This document shows, piece by piece, positions 11,900 through 23,570 of a stretch of 64,000 nucleotides of DNA. How positions within the stretch are numbered: the first letter of the stretch is position 1; each line of letters starts with the position of its first letter. A program made the translations under genes and the position numbers. Below the pieces are notes generated by a model. The model saw only the letters and a program-made list of their open reading frames with translations. It did no database searches and was not told the DNA's origin. Location of the stretch: assembly GCA_023627715.1 (NCBI GenBank), contig JAMAHW010000070.1:1-64000 (forward strand), given 5' to 3'. The DNA is from Periconia sp. R9002. Taxonomy: Eukaryota; Ascomycota; Dothideomycetes; Pleosporales; Periconiaceae.

Positions 11900-14173
11900 C
11901 TACAAGATTACCAGCCACTTCCCATCCATAGAACTCGCTTGAAGCACAGCACATTTAACGCAACAACTATCACATCGCAGCATAACTCGTCTCTCTAAAC
12001 CCTCTGGAACATTCTCCTCGTCATCTATGTCTTGAACGATGCCCCCGATGACGAGCCACCTAGCACGGGAGTCTCCTTTCACTAAGCAGACACAGATACG
12101 ATGCGATTTGGTCTCACCCTCCACGGTCCAGTCGAAGCCTTTTACTGTCACAACGCCAAGGTCTAGTTCCTCCGGCTCATTCTCGTTCTTCGGGTGCTCG
12201 CAAGGTGTTGTTTTTACTACTCCCCATAGAGCTTCATGGAACTGCCTATGGGAACCATATAATGAATACCTTTTGATTCCTTCGGGCCAAACTTCTTCAA
12301 CATCGTAGCGAATAGATAGCCAGAAATCTCTCGATCTACTGATATACTGTTCTGTTCGCTTAACAACTTTGGTGAAACACCTGGGAACATAGGTACCGGC
12401 TTTATCAATCGCCCATGGACGAGGAGCCGGTCCCTTGGGCGGGGCTGGAGGACGAATGCGAGGCGCGTCCGAAATCTGATACCTCCGTTCCTGAGTGTGA
12501 ATGTTCATGGGGACTCCTCGCTTGATACAGAGAGATTCGCAATTGACAGAACCAGGGTCATTATCCCCCAGGTTACCATGGTAAAGACTCCAACCTCGCT
12601 CTGAAACCAAAAAGAGTCTTGTGCCACTTGCCACAGACACTCTTCCATAGTTCTGCCCGATGAGCATCTGAATGATTATCGAGAACCAATATTTTGATAT
12701 CATATCAACAAAATTCTGTCCGACCCATGGCATGATACCGGTACAGAATGCCCACTCTGGATCGTATATTAGAGGCAATTGAGCGCAGTTTCGAACTTCG
12801 ACAACTTGCGCGAATGCCAGTATCCAGGAGGCGATGCGCTTTATATCCGGTATTAAGCTACCTACGCTCTTTGGCCCGGACGGATGGTCAGTGGCCTCCA
12901 GGTACGAACGGACTGTTGGGGGGATTGACCAGGATCCAGACGGCGTAATTAGTGTTTTGCTATAACTCTCAACAGCATTCCAGTCAATCTCAATTCCATG
13001 GAACAGTACGTCGCTGGCATCTCTGATTTGCCAGATTTGCGTGCTTTGATAACACTGCGGTGGCACTCGAGAGGATATTTCGCTCGGATATGGGACACGT
13101 CGCAAACTTTTTGAGAAACATATCGCAAACGCGACTGCATATTGGGCCGTTTCCTTGTAGATAGGGTGATCATACGTGGTTATCGAAGCCCTGTTGTACA
13201 GTCGATGTAGAAATGTTGTACCATAACCTTCTAGTCGAAGTTTCTCCTCGCTGCTAAGTTGCACGGCGCTATTATCATCCGGGCTGGTGGTAAGAATGAT
13301 CTCCATACCTCCATCGTGTAGGTATACATCTGGTGGAGACATGAGCTCAGCTTCAAAAAGCTCTGGCTCTTTCGCCCACTTGATGATAACTTGGGGATTC
13401 CCTGAGCCCCCAAAATACACGTCACCATCAGGTGAGCCTTGAATAATCACACGTAGACCGAGGATATAATGTGCCCACACGATGAGGGGAATTAGCCCCA
13501 TATGGCTGTCCACCACGATCAGCCTGTCTTCGGGAAGACTTTGCACAAGGTATAAGTAGTCCATTGCTGCCAGTAGGATATTTGGTGAAAGTCGATTTAC
13601 TGGACTGCGTGGCAGCGTCAGCCACCCGTAGGACCGAACAAATTTGCTCTGAACAAGCTGTACGAGTTTCTCCCAAGGAAACTCGCTCGTCTGTGATTGT
13701 ATTGCACTCAAACACTTCAGAATTCCATCGTAATCCGGATCCGGCGTAGCATGGGCAACCCCCATCTGATATCGTTTATTCATAGACTCAACTAGCGCTG
13801 AAGCTAGAGACGTAATTTCATGTATCCATCCCAGAAATGAGAGCTGGATAACGGCGGTCATGTAGTAACGATCTTTGAACGCTCTGGTGAGTGTAGGGCC
13901 CGGGCCTGCATTTAAAACGATCTCGCTACCAGGATGCAGCGGCGTGAAAGATGCAACTTTGACAACATCCTTGAATTGCGTTTCAATGGAGAAAACAATT
14001 TTTCCACGACTAAATATAGCCGCTAAGTCTTCCTCTACTAAAATGTCCGAGCCGGATCGCCGTAGTTCACGCGCAAGGTTGAGCACCGATTCTGCTGTGT
14101 GTGAGATTGCCGACTGGACGGGGAGTAGCTTCGAAAGCTCCAGTGACAGAGAGAATTGGCTCTGGAAGGGCAT
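11900..14173 (-). CDS. large fungal hypothetical protein, 757 aa
   Basis: A single uninterrupted exon with normal codon texture. I do not recognise a named domain. Visible features: a helical N-terminus, a segment DRLIVVDSHMGLIPLIVWAH near residue 225, a Pro-rich linker RPPAPPKGPAPRP near 585, and a Cys-rich C-terminal block (MLRCDSCCVKCAVLQ) that resembles a metal or disulphide site. It lies between a kinase relic and a TPR fragment, in a part of the window rich in incompatibility-type genes, which hints at but does not prove a related role. Start at 14173 is the first Met; no signal peptide is evident. Confidence 0.7.
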   Translation of the reverse strand: MPFQSQFSLSLELSKLLPVQSAISHTAESVLNLARELRRSGSDILVEEDLAAIFSRGKIVFSIETQFKDVVKVASFTPLHPGSEIVLNAGPGPTLTRAFKDRYYMTAVIQLSFLGWIHEITSLASALVESMNKRYQMGVAHATPDPDYDGILKCLSAIQSQTSEFPWEKLVQLVQSKFVRSYGWLTLPRSPVNRLSPNILLAAMDYLYLVQSLPEDRLIVVDSHMGLIPLIVWAHYILGLRVIIQGSPDGDVYFGGSGNPQVIIKWAKEPELFEAELMSPPDVYLHDGGMEIILTTSPDDNSAVQLSSEEKLRLEGYGTTFLHRLYNRASITTYDHPIYKETAQYAVAFAICFSKSLRRVPYPSEISSRVPPQCYQSTQIWQIRDASDVLFHGIEIDWNAVESYSKTLITPSGSWSIPPTVRSYLEATDHPSGPKSVGSLIPDIKRIASWILAFAQVVEVRNCAQLPLIYDPEWAFCTGIMPWVGQNFVDMISKYWFSIIIQMLIGQNYGRVSVASGTRLFLVSERGWSLYHGNLGDNDPGSVNCESLCIKRGVPMNIHTQERRYQISDAPRIRPPAPPKGPAPRPWAIDKAGTYVPRCFTKVVKRTEQYISRSRDFWLSIRYDVEEVWPEGIKRYSLYGSHRQFHEALWGVVKTTPCEHPKNENEPEELDLGVVTVKGFDWTVEGETKSHRICVCLVKGDSRARWLVIGGIVQDIDDEENVPEGLERRVMLRCDSCCVKCAVLQASSMDGKWLVIL

Positions 14174-14484
14174 TGGAAATAAAGTGGTACAATTAGGTTA
14201 TCCGTCATTACAGGTTTCCTGATATTGAGGACAGAAGAACAAACACAAAGGATGAAAACGTTTCTTTCTTTCTTTTATTGTTTTTCTGGGATGCGTGAGT
14301 CGTTGCGTTTAATAAGGAGCCCCGCGCCTACACAACCCTCCAGCCTCGCTACTATACAACAGCGTTCACCGGTAGGCGGACAGTCACAATTCAGCCTTGT
14401 CGTAGTGCAACGTGTCCATTAGTTATTGGATGATGTTCGAACTAAACATTTCAGTCTCAGAAGCATGCCATTTAGTCACCGGTT
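14174..14484. other. promoter-side intergenic region
   Basis: Upstream flank of the large hypothetical gene. No gene recognised; short frames only. Confidence 0.4.
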
Positions 14485-14694
14485 GTGATTCAATCACAGA
14501 GTGTCGCCGGGTGTGCAGGGCATCCCGACATGCTAACCTGCATGGCCCATCTGGCGTCGACGTTTTGGAATCTAGGGCGGGGTAAGGAGGCCGAAGAGCG
14601 GTTGCTACTAGGGACGAATAAGAGGGTGCTTAGGGGCGAGTATCCTGACTCGCTAATTGGCATAAGTAATCTCGTATTTATGTTAGCTGGCTAA
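14485..14694 (+). pseudogene. TPR fragment of an NLR-type protein
   Basis: The 70-codon frame contains HPDMLTCMAHLASTFWNLGR followed by KEAEER, NKRVL and EYPDSLIGISNLVFMLAG. This is the kinesin-light-chain-like tetratricopeptide signature (HPDTLTSMANLA...GRWKEAEEL) found at the C-termini of many fungal NB-ARC/TPR proteins. Only about one and a half repeats remain and neither flank continues the family, so this is a gene fragment. Confidence 0.7.
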
Positions 14695-15556
14695 GTCAGC
14701 AACAGCGAGGCTATTTTTCTTATAGGAAAAAGCTCCTAGTTGTGAGCACCTGTCCTTAGCACTTAATGTCTATAAATAATATCGTAAGTAAAAATATTAA
14801 AGGATTGGTAGGTAGAGAGCAACGAGATAGGTATATAAAAGAATTCAATTTATGTATTACAGAGTTGTGAGGTTCTTTTTAAAAGAAGCAGACTAGGCGT
14901 TGTATGAAACTAGTATAGGTAATCAGTACCGGCTAGCTTGTGAGTGGTATCTAATAGTAATCTAAGTGGTTAGTACTTAATATTACCGTTGCTGGTAGGG
15001 AGGTCAGCTAACCTATGCTAACTCAAGTGCTACAGCCTTATACAAGAGGCGATAAGAATTTCTTTAGGTTTAAATAAATACACTAATACTTAGCGGTCTT
15101 ACACAGAATTTCTGCCTGAATGAACATTGAATAATCTGTTGAGTGGAATCTACTGGACAGAGATTGATCTCTGTGTGTATGAATCACATGATCACTTACA
15201 ATATCCATGGAGATGTGACGGTTCATGTTGGAAAAGAGCTAGCAGAAAATCACTGATCTGTAGATGATTTCCGATAACGCTGCCTTGTCAGAATACGTGG
15301 CACCTGGAAACGCGAGCTTCTCAGCCTTGCGGTTAAAAATATGCATGCTGTGGTGAAGGTGGGAGTGCGTGACGCTCATTCGTTCGCCAAAACTTTCAAA
15401 ATTCCAAACCCCGGTTGTCGTCCGAACCCCTCTTTAACGTTTTCAAAGACTCCATTTCTTCCGATTAACGTGGTCTTGGTCACATCTCCACTCATACTCT
15501 TCCACTTTGTCGTCTTTTCAGTTAGAGTCGCGCATCTGAGGCCACACTCAAGAATT
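14695..15556. other. AT-rich, RIP-like region and promoter of the TPR-membrane gene
   Basis: From about 14700 to 15120 the sequence is rich in TA and GTTAG/CTAAT-like words with frequent stops in all frames, consistent with mutated repeat DNA. It then becomes the normal upstream flank of the gene that starts at 15557. Confidence 0.45.
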
Positions 15557-18500
15557 ATGGATTGGTTTTCTGATAGACTTTCCAGGGACACAAATGTAAA
15601 GCCTATTGGCACAAAATCAACCTCCGATTATGAGTTTCGTGAGACACTTGCCGAGATAACATTCCGGACAGGCTGCTATTACGAGGAAGAGGGGGATTGG
15701 CAAGAGGCGGCAGCAAACTTCGAGCGGGCTGGGGAAGAATATGAGACGTTATTGGCAAGTGGTACACACGAGAGAGATTATGCTGCATGCCTGGAGAAGC
15801 AAGCAATAGCATATACGAAGCTCGGAAAGTACGATAAAGCCGAGAGGTGTTGGAGAAAATGTTCACGGCTTCGAATTACATGTCTTGGCAAAACACATCC
15901 CGATACTGTTGTCGCGTTACGAGGAGTTTTTGAGATGCTTTGGAAATGGAGCAAGAAAGATACACAAGCGAGACTAACAGGCGAAGAGTTGTTGGGGGTC
16001 ATTTGCGAATACCCATCGGATTGGGATGTGTTGGCGTCGGACGCAACGGATTCCAATCTGAGTGATTCGAGCTTAGTCCAGCAAAGCATGATCAGGAGTC
16101 TGCCGACGACTGAGGCCGCACAAATAGCTTCTGATCTCGGGGCCATTTGCATGTCCCTCGGAGACCATCAAGCTGCCCTGAGGTACCACAAACAGGCTTT
16201 CAAATCATTCAGAAGACTACTAGGCAATCGAAATATGAAGACAATGATTGCCAGATCCAAACTAGCCAAGAACTATATGGACACCGTAGACGGGGAAAAG
16301 GCAGTCAGAATGTACGAAACCAATCAAAAGCATATCAGAAAATGGTTCGGCGTTGAAGATGATTTCTACTTGAAGGCCACCCTACAGCTAGGTTCTGCTC
16401 AGAGACGTTTTAGACATAATGGCGCGGCGGAGACAACACTTCATTCCATCCTGAGCACATCTCTACACGGCTCGACCCAGCAACAGTGGACAGCGTTCAA
16501 ATGGAAAGCTGCAAGAGAACTGGTTGGGCTCTACCACGATCTCGGTAAAAACGACGCCGCAACAGATCTCGAAGACAAGCTGCGTGGAGAAGCAATCTCT
16601 TCCGCGTTGGAAGGCTATAGCGAATGGATAAATCAAATTTCAGCTGCTGGAAATTCCGTAAACGAGGAAAATAATTCGGGTAACCAGGTCGACAATCAAG
16701 CAATAATCGGTACGGCATTAGATGATCAACTGAAGCAATCAGAAAAGGACTCAGGTTATGTGTCAGCTTCGCTTCCAACGGCATTGCAAGTGCCCTCCGA
16801 GTCGGCCTTTCGAGATAGCACTGAGCCGCTGGCTGCAGGCAAACTTTATGAAACAGATAAAATTCACGACGGGGATATTGAGTCCATTCCATCCGACAAT
16901 GACGACATAAGTTCTCAAGTATCTGACGAAACAACAAATGAAGGAATGACTGGCAAGGCTCTTATACGGGTGTTTCTGGCTGAGGAGCCGCTGTTCAGAG
17001 CGCTGTGTAAGATGGCTATGGCTAATATGGACAGAAAACGCTTCGTGGAGAATCTGCGGCGCTTATTGAAATCATTCCACAAGAAGCTCTCTGCAGAAGC
17101 TGAAGCCGAGGCTGAAAAAGCTATTGCCAGATTGCTAAGGAGTAGGCGAGGGAGACTACGAATCAGCCAACAGATTGCCATTCATATTGAGCAAGAGCAG
17201 GAGGAAGCATGGGCGGATGAAGCAGCTGACCTACAAATTGCTCCCGAGGCAAAACAACTCGTTGAAACGTGGCTTACAAACGTTTCCGCGAAACCGGTGG
17301 CAGAATCAGAATTCGAAGATAAACACATTGATGAGGACTCTCACATCTTAGAGCCAGAGAATGGTTCTGAGAGCGAAGAAGAGTCTGGGAATGGTTCTGT
17401 GAGCGATGCAGAGTCTGAGAATGGTTCTGAGAGCGATGCATTCCCTTATATCTCCGAGCTAAAGACTTTCCTACGGAACGCGAAATCATTTCAAAGTCTT
17501 CTGAAGGACTTCATGTTGATGTTTCTGCCCACTGAGTTAAGGCATGTGCTTTTGTCGATACCCAGAGGGCATATCTGGCTATCAGAGGAACAAGACCTTT
17601 CGATGACAAACAAAATGAAAGTGTGGTTTGAGGATACCACTCAAGTGAAATGGAACTGGTGGCCTCTTGAGTCACGAAAACGGATGCTACGAAATGGAGA
17701 ATGTCGGATGTTCTGGCAATGTGTGAGTTCGAAATTTTTGTATACAAATATGCGCTTAAGTTTAGCAGACGTGCGGTTCTCTACAGTGGGAAGAGATATC
17801 GACCTTACAAAGCGAGCTGGTGACAGAAATACTCGCCATGTCAGATGATGGGCCCCAGGTGCCGTATTGGTGCAGGACCAAGAGGAGAGGGTTATACATG
17901 ACAAGCTGGGTTGAAAGGATGTTTCGGAAAGTACCTTCAGCGCAACCAGCCAGAGTAAGCTCATCAGCAGCTCAAAAATATACGCCATCAGATAATGCTG
18001 CATCTGCATCAGTTAATGGTGGTGGTTTATGTAGCGCGACGACTCCAACCAATTCTCACCAACAAGGAACCCCTACCACAAGCCAGCAAATTCAGACAGC
18101 TACGGCGCACCCACCCAAAAAAGCTTCAAGTTGGGTATTGCTTGGGGTTCAAGGATCGCGAAAAACCTTGACACCAGCCCAAATCCCAATCAACGACCAT
18201 AGTACCGACTACGAATTCTTCCAAGAACTAAAAAAGTGTTATAGAACCCATCGAGGCCGGCTGCGGTTGTGGGCCTCCATCTGGCGTTTGGAATACTGCG
18301 AAGTCGCAAAGGTACTTTTTTGCGCCCTCAAAACGTTTTAATTCAAGTGCTGATGCAGATATCAGTTTAACAGACTCATGCTTGAGCGCATGGTCCGCGA
18401 GCACAGAGAACTTCCAGTTGACCAGGATTATAAGTACAGTCCCCGCGCTGGAGCCACCGATGCCAGGAATCCCCCAATCTCACCTCATTTGTTTGAGGCT

Positions 18501-18851
18501 CTCTTCTACACCTGTCACTTTCCTTGCACCTGGCCGATTCCACATGATTGCACATCGGTACCACCCACTGGGGTCTCAGTCTTGGAACGCATTCCGAAGA
18601 GAGCGAAGAGTTTTGAAAGAGACCAGACTTCACCAATATGGGGATTTGAAGCCGTTTTTGCAGTCTCATTTGCTTATGTCCTCTTTTACCATCTCGTAAT
18701 AGTTGCTGGGCCGTTTGCTTTTTTTATATGGTGGTCTATGGCTCATCCAGGCGATTTACAGAACGCCTCTATACCAGTGACTGTCGTTCTAGGCGGTCTA
18801 TCTCTCTTTTGGAGCAGTGCTGGAATTTTGACAAGTAAAAACTACGATTAA
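15557..18851 (+). CDS. TPR protein with C-terminal membrane hairpin, 1065 aa, three exons
   Basis: Exons 15557-17722, 17766-18311 and 18366-18851 join in phase. The ATG at 15557 (MDWFSDRL) is preferred over an in-frame ATG at 15341, whose extra 72 residues look like leader sequence. TPR-like helices occupy ~residues 30-320 (FERAGEEYETLLASG, KLGKYDKAERCWRKC, LGDHQAALRYHKQAFKSF). A low-complexity acidic segment carries three 10-residue repeats (ENGSES type, DNA 17357-17440). The C-terminal exon encodes NPPISPHLFEALF, IPKRAKSFE and two strongly hydrophobic segments (FAVSFAYVLFYHLVIVAGPF and a second ending in LFWSSAGIL), a combination I associate with a fungal-specific family of unknown role. 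The protein is probably membrane anchored with TPRs in the cytosol. Confidence 0.78.
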
Positions 18852-18904
18852 GAAATATCAGAAGCAACATGAATGTGGATAGGCTGGTGAAGGAAGAAAA
18901 AGCA

Positions 18905-19015
18905 TGGGGACCACCTACCTGGATTGGCGTTGAAATTCGCCAAAGACGTGGGCATCGAATGCTACCACCGCTTCCACACAACCAACCGGATGTCAACAAA
19001 ATGGTTCTACATCTC
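18905..19015 (+). repeat. dispersed repeat, copy 1
   Basis: About 105 bp (cctggattggcgttgaaatt and onward) recur at 24886-24995 in the same orientation with roughly 80-85% identity. Most differences are C/T or G/A with the second copy more AT-rich. One frame of this copy reads KFAKDVGIECYHRF and MSTKWFYISL without stops, so the unit probably derives from a coding gene or element that I cannot name. Confidence 0.6.
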
Positions 19016-20596
19016 ACTTTGTATAGAGTTACTAAAGCGCTTTATTATATAGATAATTTAATAAAATATATCTATAGTGTTTTTATTAAAGTATCTTCTT
19101 CTTGATACTTTTACGTTCGACACCCACGGCTCTTGCCGTCGTTGAAAGCGTCCTCCGCCATGGCCCCGTTGTTAGAGATCACTTCCTCGACGGTGCTCTT
19201 CAGCTTCTCTAAATCGAACCGTGCTTTCACTCTCTCTCTCTAACTAATAGGGAGCCAGCTTAACTCTTCAAATACAGCTTTCATAAGTCTACTGTATGCC
19301 GCGATACAATTATCAACGTTAATCTTAAGCTAGCCCAGTAAAATAGCGATAAGCCTGCCTATATTAGATAGGTTTACTACTAAAACGCTGTACTACACAT
19401 CCGCCCGTACTCGTGCCGCTAATAAAGTTAAACACCTCGCACGGCTTTACGGGAAGAAGACTAGCCTCTTTACGTTAATTATTAAGTCGCGTTATAAGGC
19501 CCTTTAGGATATAAAGGGTCAACAGCCTGCGGACCCTACCGCTATTAAGGGACAGCAGACAGAGACCGGTGGAGTCTAGTGGGTTTGACTTGCCGCCATG
19601 CTGGGTTACTAGCCTTTGCGCCGTTAGGAAACTTAGTTAAGCGTCGTATTTGCTCTCCGTAGTCTTTGTCGTGAGAAGCCATCAATCGGGCTGGGATTGC
19701 GAGTGAAGAGATCCAAATTATCTATTGCCGAACAGCTCGCAGTTCGCAGCTGTATGCATGAAATTAGAGTTTACGCTTGGGTTTTGCCCCCTTCACTGAG
19801 GTTGAGGGGCATGAAGCAAAAAGGTCAGAGCGTACAGTGCCACAGTGCCACAGTGCCGCTGTGCCAGCACGCTACAGCTTTAGGAATCAGCCCACTTCCA
19901 CCTTAAGCTATCTTCACTAATATAACAAACCTCTCACTGTTTTAGTTTTAGGTACTCCTCTCTTAAAATTTCTCCATCTGTGTAGAGCAATAGCCGCAGC
20001 AGAATATGACAGATCGATTTGGGGAAAGACTCTGGGAAATTTGGATACCATACCACCTGGAGACATCACGAACGCTCTTTAATCTCGGTCGATGTTACAC
20101 GAAGCAGGCTCGAATTCTCTAGCGCCTCAACAGCTGCAGCTCGAACAGACCTATCTTTGTTCTCGAGTCGTCTTACGACAGTCTTGTGGATATCCTCTGG
20201 CAACGGTGATTGCTTGCCTCAAGCTAGCATCAGCTCTCGCTTGACTTTCTGTTGGAAGGGTTTGCCTCCAACCACAACGCCCGTACCCCGAGTTCCGATG
20301 CAGTATTTGCTGTTTTAAGCACCCGATTGTCACACAATGAACGTTCTCAGCCGCACACGAGGCCGGAATTGGCTTATGATGCCAACGCTCTTCCTGCCTC
20401 CAAACTCATGGCCGCCTATATATAACCTTGCCCGATCCCGTTCACCCTACCACCACTTCCATCTTTAGCTTTCGAAGCAAGAGACCGTCATCTTTGATAC
20501 TTCTACACTGCTGCACTTCTCAACAGCACGGGCGAGATCCAGTACGCTTGAGTCTAGCCCGCACTTGCCGCGCTAACTAACCCGCGAAGAGAAGCA
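19016..20596. other. degenerate, probably transposon-derived region
   Basis: No frame resembles a known protein. There are many stops in all frames and runs such as ctctctctctctaac and three short cacagtgcc repeats near 19845. The last ~150 bp before 20597, with tatatata near 20415, may be the old promoter of the calpain pseudogene. Confidence 0.4.
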
Positions 20597-22820
20597 ATGT
20601 CCTCCCTCTCTGGCAAAGATGATTTTAAAAGCCCACAGGAGGCTTTGAATGAATTCTGGGAGAACTTCGTTACCAAGACACCCGAAAAGGTCACAAACAT
20701 CTTCCTGCCGAGCCTATACGCAAACCTCCTACCGACTAAGAAGAAAGTTGATGTTGCGAAGGGCAAAAATGCCGCTGAGTCTTATTAAGCTGCTGCGGAT
20801 GAGTGCCGTGCGCGTGTAAAGCGCATCGTTCGTGAGTGCCGTTGGACTAATGAGAAGGTGATAGGAGCGATATCGTAGAACAGCAGATAGCTGAGACTTT
20901 ACTAGTTCACTGACCCCGACTTCGATATCGAGCAAAATAAAGAGAATTGTCTTGAAAGTTTGAGCCTAGAAAGCGAGAGTTATAGTCCTGGATCAATCTA
21001 CCGCGTTAATTGGATATTTGAAAAACTATCTTTTACAATTGACGGGTTCGCCAGCACTGATGTGAAGTAGGGAGCGATTGGAGACTGCTGGTTTATTGCT
21101 GCTGTGGCGACTATCTGTAGTAATCCTACGCTTATGGATAAGATTTGTGTCAAGCGTGATGAGGAATGCGGAGTCTACGGCTTTATCTTCTATCGAGACG
21201 GCGAATGGATTGCGACCGTGGTGGATGATAACCTCTTCCTTAAAGAAGAGGACTTTGACGCCAACGCCACTAGCGATAGGGATGATCCGACTAGTTCGAA
21301 GGGGAAAAGGTATAAGAAGGACAAGTAAACTGGATCAGATGCACTGTTTTTCTCAGCGTGCGCTGACTAAAATGAGACGTGGCTTCCGTTGCTCGAAAAG
21401 GCCTACGCGAAGGTCCACGGAGATTACGATTCGATTGAAGGTGGCATTAGGCAAGTTCTGTGCGCACCTCACAACTGATGACCACTATTCTGACAATATC
21501 TAGTGGAGAAGCGGTCGAAGATCTCACTGGCGGCGTTACAACCACGCTCTTGACCAACAGGATTCTAAGCAAGGAGCGACTTTGGAAAGAGCTTCTAGAG
21601 GTACGTCATCTAACTCACCAATTTTGATGAGTTCCACTAATGTAGAAAAAGGTGAACAAGCAATTCCTATTCTCAGCATCATCTCCAGGTTCCTATGGGG
21701 ATGACTCAGAGGCCAGGCAAGGACTAGCGTTAAACCACGCTTATTCAGTCATAAAGGTCGTCGAGGAGGAGGATCAGGATGGAAAGAAGCACAGACTCGT
21801 AATGCTACGGTACGTTTTGTCCTTTTGTACAGTGACTTCTGCTTACCAACCAAAGTAATCCCTGGGGTAGTTGCGAATGGCAAGGACCGTGGAGCGATGG
21901 CTCTAAAGAATGGACCCCGTATTGGCTGGAGAAGCTGAACCACTAGTTCGGCGATGATGGGGTTTTCTGGATGTCATATGAAGATCTCTGCAAACGATTT
22001 GAGGGGCTAGATCGCACGCGGCTCTTCAACTAAGACTGGACAGTTATACAACATTGGGCGAGCATTAGTGTACCTTGGGTGACTGGCTATCTCAACACGA
22101 AGTTCGTGGTGGAGATCAAGAAAGGTGGGCCAACGGTCTTCGTATTGTGCCAAGTATGGACCCATCCTTCTTGAATTGCTTTATTGCTGATGCATTTAGC
22201 TTGACAAACGATACTTCAAAGGGCTCGAGGGAGAGTACATCTTCGATCTCCACTTCATTCTCCAGGAAGCGGATGCTCCGGCGGGTGAACACATTGTCCG
22301 CGCCCGGGGATCATGGTCCTGGACCCGCAGCGTCAGCGCCGAAGTCGATCTTGAGCCAGGCAAGTATGAGGTAGTTCCGAAGGTTGTTGCTAATCGAAAT
22401 GCCGACCGGCCTGATGTAATCGAGATTGTTACCAAGGTCGCCGAACGCAACGCTCAGAAGTTGCGACAGATTGGGATGAATTATGACATCGCCCATGCCA
22501 AAGGCGTAGTTGAACTTACTCCCAAGGAGAAGAAGCAGCTTGAAGAGAAGAAGCGCAAAGCGAAAGAAGATGCAGAGAAGGAGGACAAGGCTTCTGTCGA
22601 CGTAAAGGCTGAAGTTGAGACCGAAAAGACCCTCGAAGCTAACGAAGCTGGTGATAAGCTGGCAAAGAAACAAGAGGAATGGAATGCGGTCTGTGTGCTG
22701 GGACTACGTGTCTACAGCCAGGACGCCGAGGTTAGCATTAAATTACTTAAGCCGAAGGATCCAGAGGAGGGTGCGGTGCTGAATGTAGACGGGGTTACGC
22801 AAGCAGGTGCGACCATATGA
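20597..22820 (+). pseudogene. calpain-like cysteine protease pseudogene, six in-frame stops
   Basis: Reading through gives a calpain: DDFKSPQEALNEFWENF, GAIGDCWFIAAVATI with the catalytic Cys (~21090), NHAYSV with the His (~21747), and after an intron RNPWG with the Asn (~21865); then a C2-like beta region (YIFDLHFILQEADAP) and a Lys/Glu-rich helical tail. Stops interrupt the frame at 20786 (TAA), 21068 (TAG), 21326 (TAA), 21368 (TAA), 21944 (TAG) and 22031 (TAA); each fits a former CAA/CAG codon. Introns are visible, including one that starts GC (gcaagt, ~21452) instead of GT. Calpains are Ca-dependent or regulatory proteases; this copy can make only a short peptide. The remaining frame is well preserved, so inactivation seems recent. 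Confidence 0.85.
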
Positions 22821-23389
22821 AGTCACTGTAGCCACCGGACTTTGCCCAGCCAAGGGAATCAGAAAAGATCTTACACTCTAGGAATGCCTGTATTTTCGCT
22901 CAGATTGTATCCTCTCTCTTCTCTCTGAAGGCCACATAAGATGTAATAGGAGCAATAGTTAATGGTTAAGGAGTAAAGTCTTAGGTGATTTAGGTTTGAT
23001 CCTGCTTCGGCCACTGTGGAGGTTAACTCTCAGCTCAATCGTTATTCTACCTTGTTTAAAGCGAACAATGGCCACGGTATTAAAGAATGTGCAGCTAGCA
23101 CTTAGCAAAACGTGGCTCTTCTCTTAGGTAAGAACTGAAAGTCTACGGCTGAATGTAGGTGAAGAGCCGGTTGCACTTTCTGATATTGGTCTCTTACACG
23201 AGCTATTGGAAACGGGCATTAGCAGGGAGCGAATGGGTACACGAATATTACGCGGAAGCTCAATACCAGGAAGATATTAGCGCAAATGCTTCACGATGCC
23301 TCGTTTAGTATTCAACTTCCCCCCTCCATCTGCTTATACGTAGACGAAGAGACACCGCTTCTTGACAACATAAGTCATGCAGCCATGCC
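22821..23389. other. degenerate sequence between two gene relics
   Basis: No open frame of note. Stops are mostly TAG/TAA and the sequence continues the mutated character of the neighbours. Confidence 0.4.
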
Positions 23390-23570
23390 CTCGGAATGCT
23401 AGCGTCCAAGTTTTGGTTGGCCTGGATGTCGAATACGGCAATAAGGGGTCGCAGAAGGCCACCGTGTCGGTGTGGTGAATCCACGTGATCAGCACTGCTA
23501 ATGGGAACGAATTAAGGGCTGCCTATGAAGTTGTGGATGACATTCTTTTACTCGAATCCCCGCAGCTCGC
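23390..23570 (+). pseudogene. relic of a fungal hypothetical-protein module
   Basis: One frame reads VQVLVGLDVEYGNKGSQKA then TVSVW, a TGA stop, and HVISTANGNELRAAYEVVDD. This resembles a short beta-rich module of unknown function common in fungal hypothetical proteins (pattern V-x-G-x-D-x-x-Y...KKATLSVWR). The TGA sits where Arg (CGA) is usual, again a C-to-T change. It is cut off on both sides, on the right by LINE-like sequence. Confidence 0.4.

Noticed and set aside
15341..15556. Upstream start adding 72 residues to the TPR-membrane protein
   Set aside because: The added part is basic/hydrophobic leader-like sequence with no TPR character; MDWFSDRL at 15557 is the more natural start.
20019..20318. 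99-codon plus frame and overlapping minus frame before the calpain relic
   Set aside because: No similarity, mixed composition, inside degraded sequence.
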